64,000 nucleotides of DNA, from the NCBI GenBank assembly GCA_036346375.1, contig CM070511.1:10044001-10108000 (forward strand), given 5' to 3'. The notes below the pieces were generated by a model. The model did no database searches. It was not told the origin of the DNA and saw nothing but the letters and a program-made list of their open reading frames with translations. The stretch comes from Guadua angustifolia (Eukaryota; Streptophyta; Magnoliopsida; Poales; Poaceae). This document shows positions 56,074 to 64,000 of this stretch, in pieces. The position numbers and the translations under genes are program-made. Position 1 is the first letter of the stretch, and each line of letters starts with the position of its first letter.

Positions 56074-57336
56074 GCAAGTTGTGCTTTTACCATGTTGCTC
56101 CTAAATTTTGAAAATGTATTTTGTTTCAAACTATGCATGCTAATTCAACTAAAAATGGATTTAAATACTTTGGGTGAATTAGCTAATCAACCTAATTGTT
56201 TATACCACCTTGTTATTATTATTCATATGCCATGAATCCTTGATAACCTAAGTTTGGTAATATTAGTTGGTTGATAATATTGTGCCAACACGGGAGGCTA
56301 GACCGTGAATAGTTGCTTAGCCATGCTTATAACGTGAACAATTTTGTTTGGATTACAAAAGCAACATTGACTAAAGAATAGTGAATGAACTTTTGATAAA
56401 AGGTGGAATGATGTTGGTATTGATACTGGAATGTAGAGACCTGTGTGGTTCTACATGAAGGATAATTACGGGCATGTGTTGCACTGTTAATAACTTGGGG
56501 TGAAATTGATTTAGACTGGGGCAAGTGGACCGAGGCTTTGTGCCAGGTGGGCCTGTGTGGCAACTGGGGTGGGTTGAGTGTTGTGAGGGTCAGGTGCCAA
56601 AATCGAGAGAAGGAAGTCTTGCCTTGGTCGGGCTAAGGACTTCACCTTGCAAGCCTTTGACCTCGAGTCTCTCGTGACAACCACATGTCCGAATGGGAAG
56701 ACCTAGCTTAGTAGGGTTCTAATGTCTTACCTTTGATACTCGGGGTGGCGCTACATGAGGGTAATCAGACGGGGTGTGTGCCTGTGCTTCAGCTTGGTAC
56801 CCTATCCAACGGTGTTCGTCGGTCCTATACTTCGGCTCTGAGTGAGGGAAGTGATAGTGAAGGCAACACGGAGAGGTTCTTAGGCTATGATAGAAGTCTC
56901 TGAAAAGCTTTGTTACGGTTGATCGCCTTTGTGGTGTGCGACTATATCTTGTGGGTAAAGTGTACAACCTCTGCAGAGTGTCAAAACTGTTCGAATAGCC
57001 GAGTCCACGGTACTAGACAATGCTCGGGGATTACAGTCAAGGGGTAGTGTTTTGGAAATAAAATAGGGTGGAAGGCTGTGTGCCAAAGTAAATGATGAAT
57101 GTTGATTAGGGACTGTGTGTCCAAAACAATATGGGAAATAAATTGAGAAATATAATGGTTATATGGTTTTGATGCTTTCAATCTAAATAAATAGTAGTTT
57201 AAAATATTGATGCAAAAGCAAAATAACCAGTAAAGCCATTCCTTTGAATAAGCCATGCATGTAGTAATAGAACTGCATTCTGTGCATGACTTGTTGAGTA
57301 CGGTGTGTACTCACCCTTGCGGACAAAATTTACCAG

Positions 57337-57392
57337 AAGAGGAGACTACGCCCGCATACGAGGAAGAGTTTGTCGAAGAGCTGGATAACTAG
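57337..57392 (+). other. Acidic terminal exon candidate C in the 3' LTR
   Basis: After an acceptor TTTACCAG the frame reads EEETTPAYEEEFVEELDN and a stop at 57390-57392. Phase 1 at donor and acceptor agree, so joining with exon B stays in frame. Counterparts are 42321-42361 (ending EESTLAYEEY, stop) and 33251-33308 (ending EFYEEYYEYYVN, stop). The result would be a small, strongly acidic C-terminus of unknown role. Confidence 0.5.
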
Positions 57393-57682
57393 GGAGCAAG
57401 CCTCTGTCAGGGCGTCTGTGGCGAAGATGGATCACCAAGATGTTTAATTTCCGCTGTTGAACTGTTTACTCTAATTATTGTAAGCCCTGCATGGCAAACT
57501 ATTGTAAGGGACCATAAGGTCGTACAACTCGTTTATATACATGCTTGAAGTACTTATTTGTTATTCCGCTGTGTATGATATGATGCTTTAACCCTGTTTA
57601 GCCTGTGTGCATTAGCGCGATCCTGGACTAGTGCTGAATACACAGAGTGTCCGGATTTGCAAATTCGGGGCACGACAGATAT

Positions 57683-58930
57683 TATGAATCTTACGTGCAT
57701 GCTATTAGTCCAATCCCTAGGATCAGAACTTTGATCTAACCTATGATGTTTGGGAGTTAAGTTGCTCATTGATAGAATAGAGTTCCTAGCGAACCATATC
57801 ATTTTAGATACTCAGACATTAGATGTTATCCTTGAAATGGATTTGTTATCCAAAGACAAGGCTTTGTTGGATTATGGTCGAAGAGTTGTATCAATTGAAA
57901 GCCCGAAAGGTGAAAGAGTGGAAATTCAAGCGACCGTAGTTCGCTATGACCAGTTAATGGTTAACTGTGTTACAGCTGTCAGTTTAGAAGAAGCACCAGT
58001 TGTCAGTGAATACCTGGATGTTTTTTCTAAAGATTTGCCTGGAATACCACTAGACTGAAAATTAAGTTTGTGATTGCATTGGTGCTGGGTACAGCCCCAA
58101 TAGCTAAGAGACCATATCAGATCTCTACCAATGAACTGGTAGAAATGAAGAAACAGATTGAGTAGTTGTTGAAAAAGGGTTTTGTAAGATCTAGTTCATC
58201 TCCATGGGGAACGCCTGTTTTGTTTGTCAAGACGAAAGATGAAAGTTTGAGGATGTGCATTGATTATCGTGCTTTTAATGAAGTAACAATTAAGAACAAG
58301 TATTTGTTACCCAGGATTGATGATTTGTTTGATCAGTTAGGAGGAGCTAAAATTTTCTCCAAGATTGATTTTCGATGAAGACATCATTAGTTGAAGATTC
58401 ATGCAGAAGATGCACCCAAGACCGCCTTTTCAATATAATATGGACATTATGAGTTTACAGTTATGTCATTTGGATTGACTAATGCCCCTACTTATTTTAT
58501 GAATATGATGAATAAGGTTTTCGTAGAATATTTGGATAAGTTTGTTGTTATATTCATAGATGAAATTCTTGTCTACTCTAAGACAAAAAAAAGATCGTGC
58601 AGAACACTTGGGGCTAGTTCTTGAAAAGCTTCGAGTGCAATAATTGTATGCTAAGTTTAGTAAGCGTGACTTTTGGAAAAAAAAAGTGGAATTCCTTGGT
58701 CATGTAATGACTACTAAAGGAGATGTTGTTGATCTAAGTAAAGTTGAGACAGTGTTGCATTGGTAACAACCGAAGTTAGTGACATAGATTCATAGTTTTC
58801 TTGGAATGGCGGGATATTACCATTGGTTTATTGAAGGATTCTCAACAATTGCTAGACTCCATACACAGTTGTTGAAGAAGGAAAAGAAATTTGTATCGAC
58901 ACCAAAGTGCGAGAAGAGTTTTCAAGAATT
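57683..58930 (+). pseudogene. Old Tekay protease end and RT
   Basis: Reading resumes right after GATAT with the rest of the protease (IILDTQTLDVILEMDLLSKD, 57798-57857). RT follows with SSSPWGTPVLFVKTKDES, IFSKIDFR (first Asp) and, in another frame, FIDEILVYS, where the F-I-D-D box has changed to F-I-D-E. Many stops are present. Confidence 0.85.
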
Positions 58931-59640
58931 AAAGAAAAGGTTAATGACAGCACCAGTTCTAGTGTTGCCAGATATTTAGAGTAGTTTTGATATCTACTGT
59001 GATGCTTCGCATCAAGGACTTGGAAGTGTGTTAATGTAGAATGGCAAAGTTGTTGTATATGCTTGAAGACAATTGAGGTCGTATGAAGAGAATTACCTGA
59101 CATATGATTTGAAATAAGCTGCCATATCAATTGAGGTTTTGATATGCCATGAAGTTATGGTGTCACTATCTCATTGAAAATTATTGTGAGATAGACCATA
59201 AGAGTTTAAAGTACATATTTACTCAATCGGATCTTAATATGAGACAGAGAATATGGTTAGAGTTTATCAAGGATTATAATGTGGAAATTCATTATCATCT
59301 TGGAAAAGCTAATGTGGTACCTAATGCCTTGAGTGAAAAAGGCACAATAATAACACGATAATTCAGAAGAGTCAGTCTGGATTACGTAAGGAATTTTAGA
59401 AGCTAAAGTTGGAAGTGGTACCTAAGGGATTTCTAGCTACCCTAGAGGTAAAACCAACTATGGAGGATCAAATCAGAGAAGGTCAGAAGCATGATGCTAA
59501 AATCAAGAGAATTAAGTCCAAGATGGATGAAGGCAAGGCTAAGAAATTTACTTTGGATGATAAATGCACTGTGTGGATCAAAAGTCGAATTTGTGTACCA
59601 AATAAGAATGAGATAAAGTAGTTGATTCTAAAGAAAGCTC
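58931..59640 (+). pseudogene. Old Tekay RNase H and linker
   Basis: YCDASHQGLGSVL (about 58994), CEIDHKSLKYIFTQSDL (about 59187) and VVPNALSEKG mark RNase H. The linker to integrase reads GFLATLEVKPTMEDQIREGQ (about 59428). Both contain stops. Confidence 0.8.
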
Positions 59641-60538
59641 ATAATTCGAAGTATTATATTCACCCAGGGAGCGCAAAGATATACTAGGATCTGAAAGAAA
59701 GATTTTAGTGGCCTAATATGAAATGTGAGTTTGTTGAATATGTTGCTTTGTATGACATATGTTAGAGAGTGAAGGCAATGCATCAGAGGCTTGTAGGATT
59801 GCTACAGCCGTTGAAGATACCTGAATGGAAGTGGGAGGAGATCGGTATGGATTTTATTACCAGTTTACCTAGAACTCAGAATGGTTATGATTCAATATGG
59901 GTTATAGTTGATCGCTTGACCAAAGTCGCTCATTTCATACTAGTTAAGACCACTAATTCAAGAGATCATTTGGTAGAGATATACATATCAAGAATTATAT
60001 GTTTGCATGGAGTGCCAAAGAAAAAGTATCGGATTGAGGTACCCAAGCGTCAAGGTTTTGGAATAAGTTGCATGAAGCAATGGAAATACATCTGAATTTC
60101 AGTACAACTTATCATCCATAGATAGATGGTCAGATTAAGAGAGTCAATTAGATTTTAGAAGATATGTTAAGAACATGTGCCATAGCTTATGCTACTTCAT
60201 GGGATAAATGTTTGCCCTTTGCTGAATTTAGTTACAATAATAGTTATCAGGTAAGTTTGCAAATGTTACCATTTGAAGCATTGTATGATCAATCCTGTCA
60301 TACCCCGTTGAATTGGAACGAGACAAGAGTGTGTCTTGTCTTTGGACCAAATATTCTTAAGGAAGCTGAAGTGCAAATTGCTATAGTCAAGAAAAGATTA
60401 AAGATTGCCCAATCAAGACAGAAGGGTTATGCTAATACTCATCACCGTTAGTTAAGTTTTGAGCCTGATGATTTTGTGTATCTTAGAGTTACTCCTCTCA
60501 AAGTAGTCAAGAGGATCCATACTAAAGGGAAGCTTGCA
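59641..60538 (+). pseudogene. Old Tekay integrase
   Basis: HHCC remnants (HPGSAKI; the Cys pair reads YDIC.R) precede EWKWEEIGMDFITSLPRTQ. The second catalytic Asp region is damaged by a frameshift (PKKKYRIEVPKRQ at about 60015-60055). Integrase C-terminal sequence ends at KGKLAS, where the TRIM-like element is inserted. Resumption is at 61084-61106 and 62561. Confidence 0.85.
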
Positions 60539-60543
60539 TCTAG

Positions 60544-60789
60544 TGATGCATCCCTCCGGGGTGCGCAACGTGTTCTTCATGCCCACCAGATGGCGACGTG
60601 CCTCGCCCGTGAGCGGATCGCCTAATCGCCCAGGGCATGGGCCTTGGCCCAACGAGGAATACACACCTTAGCTGCCATAGCTGTGACATAAGAGTCCCAT
60701 GTGGCCCCCAAAAGACTAGCCTCGATGGGGGAGGGTTGCTCTCCCTTTAAGGTGGTATTCTCTCCTCCACAAGCAAGGTGGTACTATCA
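60544..60789. repeat. Left terminal repeat of the mini element
   Basis: TGATGCATCCCTCC to GGTGGTACTATCA, about 246 bp. Confidence 0.8.
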
Positions 60790-60828
60790 TTCCCACCCTC
60801 TTGTTTCGGGACCTAGCTCGATACTAAT

Positions 60829-61078
60829 CGATGCATCCTCCCGGGTGCAGAACGTGCTCTTCATGCCCAACCAGATGGCGACGTGCCTCACCCGGTGAGC
60901 GGATCGCCTAATCGCCCAGGGGCGTGGGCCTTGGCCCAACGAGGAATACACACCTTGGTCGCCATAGCTGTGCCATAAGAGTCCTATGTGGCCCCCAAAG
61001 ACTAGCCTGATGGGGGGAGGGTTGCTCTCCCTTTTAAGGTGGTATTCTCTCCCCTCCACAAGCAAGGTGGTACTATCA
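60829..61078. repeat. Right terminal repeat of the mini element
   Basis: CGATGCATCCTCCC (first T mutated to C) to GGTGGTACTATCA, 250 bp, closely similar to the left copy. Confidence 0.8.
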
Positions 61079-61114
61079 TCTAGAAATGTTAGTCTATTTA
61101 AAATCTTGAGCCGC

Positions 61115-62552
61115 CAGGGGTGGGTATAATTTAACTGAAACCGAAAAACCGAACCGAACCGAATTAACCAAAAAATTTGATTTTTTCGGTATTCGGTGTT
61201 CGGTTCGGTTTTATTTTTGTTATTGTTCGGTTTATAGTAATCGGTTCGGTTTTCATACTCACGGAACCGAAAAACTGAACCGACCAAATAGCATAGCGAG
61301 CAGTTCACTTGTCCCGTGACTCCCAACCCTAAATCCCTAATTCCCGCAGTCCCTCCCGCAGTCTCGCACAGACTCCCACCCGGCCGCCCCCAATTCCCCA
61401 TTTGGTCCTCCGTCCTCCCAAGTCCCAACCCTAGCCGGCCCTAGGTCACCACCTCTCAGCGCTCGGTCCGCAGTCCACTGCTCCCGTGCTCCGGCCGTCC
61501 GGCGTCTCTCCGACTCGGTGACTCCGTCCAACCCCGCGGGCAGCGGCTGCCTCCGGCCCGCCTCGCCTCCATCGCTCCGGCCTCCAGCTTCCTCCGCCCA
61601 GCACCTCCAAGAACGTTCGCGCCGATCTGACCTCCAGTTCTTCATGACCAGCCTCCTCATGAGGACTACGACTCCGCCATTCTCGCCTCCATTGGTGCTT
61701 GTCGTCCGTCCGACCGCCACCAAGCAGTAGTAGGCACCACACCGACGCCGTCTCTTTGTTACAATTTGTTTCATTAGTAGAGATTTTCATCGCATTTGTT
61801 TTGCATTTTAGTTATACTGCTCATTGTTTAGCAATGACTTTTACAATTTCTAATTTTTTTTGTTGAAAATCCATGCACTTTATATTTCTAGTGACAGTTT
61901 AAGTCCAAGTGTGATTAGTATTTTGTCGATCATATTAACTTCATAATATAGATCTCACTGAGATTAAAATTCAGAGTCATTATTGGCATGCTATACAGTG
62001 CTTGTTTGGCTTGCTTCTGTTATGCTGTCAAAGTAATAATATACTAGTTGGATCAGTTTATAGGCACCACCTTTGAGCCAGTTTACATCTTTCTTTTTCT
62101 CTTAACAATTGTGGATAAGTTGTTAAGTAGTAGAAACCTGCACTTTTGTGTGTCAGACCATAGGCTTCTCTTGGCCTATCAACTTGATATCAGAAGTATA
62201 TACACAAAGTATTGCAGTTCGAAATGCCTAGCAAGATGTGTGATGGAATGAATGTGTAGGAAGTTAGAAATGCCTAGCAAGATGTGTGATGTAACATGTT
62301 TGTATTTTGCTAGACGCTTGAGCCTGGATGCTTGAGGCTTGAGGTTTGTATTTTGCGTCTATTGATTTTGCATTCTAGAGTCTAGGCAGCATGCATGTTC
62401 TGGTATTTCGGTTAACTGAAAAACCGAATTAACCGAACCGATTTAGTTCGGTTAATTCAGTTCGGTTTTTCACTGTGATCGGTTTCGGTTCAGTTCCAGT
62501 GATTCAAAAACCGAAATTTTGAAAAACCGAAAAAACCGAATGCCCAGGCCTA
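61115..62552. mobile_element. hAT-type DNA transposon, non-autonomous, 1438 bp
   Basis: The exact 8-bp duplication TGAGCCGC lies at 61107-61114 and 62553-62560. Termini are CAGGGGTGGGTA on the left and TGCCCAGGCCTA on the right, which are imperfect inverted repeats (shared AGG..TGGG.A). Subterminal arrays of AACCGAACCGAA (left) and TTCGGTTCGG-type motifs (right) are present. A GC-rich segment at 61310-61740 resembles a plant 5' UTR with chance ORFs. No transposase was recognised, so it must be moved in trans. Confidence 0.85.
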
Positions 62553-62560
62553 TGAGCCGC

Positions 62561-62878
62561 AGAGGAGAGATTGCTTATTAGCTGGAATTGCCACAATCAT
62601 TTGTAGGAGTGCATGATGTGTTTCATATGTCTCAGTTAAAGAAGTGTCTTTGAGTGCCAACTGAGTAGACACCGTTGGAATCAATTGAGCTGCAAGAGGA
62701 ATTGACGTACAAGGAGCAACAAATCAAGATTTTAGAAATAGTTGATCGCAGAACTAGAAATAGGTTAGTGCGTTTTTGCAGAGTGCAGTGGAGTAATCAT
62801 TTACAGAGTAAAGCTACTTGGGAGCGTGAAGAGGATTTGAAGTTAGAATTTCCTAACCTATTTCTTGGTCAGCTCTGA
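62561..62878 (+). pseudogene. Old Tekay integrase C-terminus and chromodomain
   Basis: RRGEIAY and GVHDVFHMSQLKKCL are followed by the chromodomain (ILEIVDRRTRNRLVRFCRVQ, then W-S-N-H and ATWEREEDL, 62728-62845). The chromodomain itself is intact, unlike in the young element. The stop is TGA at 62876-62878. One or two stops occur upstream (near 62580 and 62652). Confidence 0.85.
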
Positions 62879-62900
62879 ATCTCGGGGTCGAGACTCTATT

Positions 62901-62911
62901 AGGAGGAGAGG
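62901..62911 (+). promoter_or_regulatory. Polypurine tract of the old Tekay
   Basis: AGGAGGAGAGG before the 3' LTR. Confidence 0.8.
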
Positions 62912-62913
62912 TT

Positions 62914-64000
62914 TGTAACATCCCAATTTTTGCAATTTATAGATTTACTATGTATTTTATATTTTTGTAAATTTTCTACAATTAATTTGGATTATTTGGA
63001 ATTTATTTGAATTGAGCCTTTTGTGAAAAGTATTTTAAATATTAGAAAAGTTTAAATAAAATTTTTTTGAAACATTTTATTTGAGTCTCAAATGTCCTAA
63101 AATATTTTTTAGAATTTTTGGGTATTTTTGCTATTTATTTTGGTTTTATCTAATTTATGTAATTATTTAATTAGGAAATATTTGAACAACCTTTCAAATA
63201 GTGTTGGGCTGAAACCCAATAGGTTTGAACCATTTTTCGCAGCCCAGCTGGCCCAAAGCCGCACCGTTAGCCCACTCGCGCAAAACCTAGCCACACGCTT
63301 TAGAGCCTTCAAATTTTGATCGCATGGTCGAGATCGTGCTGCGTAGCCGAGTGTTGCCTGTCGTCAGATCGTCGCCACATGTACGCTTTGGATTTAGTCG
63401 TGTCACCACTATTGTATCCTAATCGAATACGCTGCCGCCACCAATTCTGATTGGGTTTCTGCTACCTAGATGCAAGTCAAGGGCCCTATTTAAGGCACCA
63501 CCACGCTCATTAGATTCCCAACCTTGTGCCATACATCTCGCCCAGAGCATGCAAGCTGAGACACCGCCGTTTTGGCTACGCGAGTTCATTGGAGTTCAAG
63601 ATGGAGGCCGCCACGGTTTGTCATCATTTTCGTTGCTATCGAAGCCCGTCTGCCATGCTTGAGCGCAGATCCCAGATCCTCATGTTGAGCCACACCAGAT
63701 TTGGGTGATAATGTCACCGTGAAGCTGCTGCTCTGCTAAGACTGTGGTCCTCTTCCTTGCGTCTGATGAAGTTTCATCGTTGTGCCATTGCCGTCTTCAC
63801 GAGCTTCCTTGACCATCGGATTCAAGGTGAGCCATTGGATGTTTGTCATGCGTCAAGCTCCGAGCCAACCGCATCGTTGTTCTTTGCCATAAGATCTTAG
63901 CCATGGGATCTGGAGTGGTTGGTTTAGAATGGGCCATGTGGATGAGGTCTCTGGTTGCCACGTGTCCTCATCGCTTCACTACCATCGTGCAACTGCAACC
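62914..64000 (+). repeat. Old Tekay 3' LTR, truncated by window end
   Basis: It starts TGTAACATCCCAATTTTTGC. A TATTTAAGG box lies near 63489 and GC-rich transcribed sequence follows. It still contains the middle part that the 5' LTR has lost. Confidence 0.8.

Larger units (their letters stand above)
45154..57677 (+). mobile_element. Young Tekay chromovirus, 12.5 kb, complete ends
   Basis: The 5' LTR 45154-48989 and 3' LTR 53886-57677 flank PBS, leader, gag, pol with chromodomain, and PPT. The exact target duplication GATAT lies at 45149-45153 and 57678-57682. Coding damage is modest (a few frameshifts and stops), but the protease active-site region is deleted. It is therefore the more recent insertion and yet non-autonomous. 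Confidence 0.95.
53886..57677 (+). repeat. Young Tekay 3' LTR, 3792 bp
   Basis: It is collinear with the 5' LTR and has the same termini. It differs by scattered substitutions, by GC-rich indels near 54200-54370 and by having fewer TGACGTCA sites. It is followed by GATAT. Confidence 0.95.
60544..61078. mobile_element. TRIM/SMART-like mini LTR element, 535 bp
   Basis: Two direct repeats of about 250 bp (60544-60789 and 60829-61078) enclose 39 bp. The outer ends are TGATGCAT and ACTATCA, and the exact 5-bp duplication TCTAG lies at 60539-60543 and 61079-61083. No coding sequence is present. The internal part is too short to show a convincing PBS or PPT. Either a miniature terminal-repeat retrotransposon or a tandem LTR product. 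Removing it restores the integrase reading frame. Confidence 0.75.
41004..64000 (+). mobile_element. Old Tekay-type chromovirus (host element), runs past window end
   Basis: The 5' LTR (41004-42653), degenerate PBS, leader with an extra ORF, gag, protease, RT, RNase H, integrase, chromodomain and the start of the 3' LTR (62914 on) are in order. Three later elements interrupt it: a younger Tekay at 45154, a TRIM-like unit at 60544 and a hAT at 61115. Every gene is full of stops and frameshifts, so it is the oldest unit here. Confidence 0.9.

Overview
The window is nuclear DNA of a flowering plant, most likely a grass. The LTR-retrotransposon lineages fit this (Tat-type Ty3 elements with antisense ORFs, Tekay-type chromoviruses with LTRs of about 3.8 kb, Ty1/copia). 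So do a CACTA element, a hAT element, a tRNA-derived SINE and a decayed piece of chloroplast rRNA operon. I found no convincing intact cellular protein-coding gene. Almost all coding-like sequence is transposon pseudogene with stops and frameshifts. The genus cannot be named from this alone.

Layout. 1-7360: 3' two thirds of a Tat-lineage Ty3/gypsy element (protease, RT, RNase H, integrase, a large antisense ORF, LTR). 7361-8534: no gene. 8535-13756: a mosaic of Tat 3' repeats, a Tekay gag fragment, an array of PPT-like tandem repeats, a second antisense ORF and a Tat LTR. 13757-17803: 3' part of a decayed CACTA transposon ending in its terminal repeat. 18743-26835: a Ty1/copia element with both LTRs and target duplication ATTTT. 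Its 5' LTR is split by a small opposite-strand copia element (18901-21755, duplication GTTGT). 26854-27056: an antisense SINE. 27071-35037: a probable old copia remnant split by a Tekay-like solo LTR (27828-33587, duplication AACTT), itself split by a third Tat fragment (about 28445-32033). 35422-35609: a near-perfect hairpin. 35943-38263: another solo LTR. 38548-39466: a nuclear plastid insertion (end of rrn23, rrn4.5, rrn5, trnR-ACG), partly caught in a later 350-bp tandem duplication. 40217-40465: a small copia-type LTR. 41004 to the window end: an old Tekay chromovirus whose protease gene was hit by a younger Tekay element (45154-57677, duplication GATAT). A 535-bp TRIM-like element (60544-61078, duplication TCTAG) and a 1.4-kb hAT element (61115-62552, duplication TGAGCCGC) interrupt its integrase C-terminal region.

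Six target-site duplications order the insertions. The strongest candidate for something under-described is a small acidic two-exon reading frame inside the Tekay LTRs. Its 81-nt first part and short second part keep frame and splice phase between two diverged LTR subfamilies. Other points of note are an array of TGACGTCA palindromes in the same LTRs, TATA-equipped antisense ORFs in all three Tat copies (one with a clear intron), and the plastid rRNA insertion. Degenerate boundaries were placed by eye and are approximate; exact ones are stated with their duplications.
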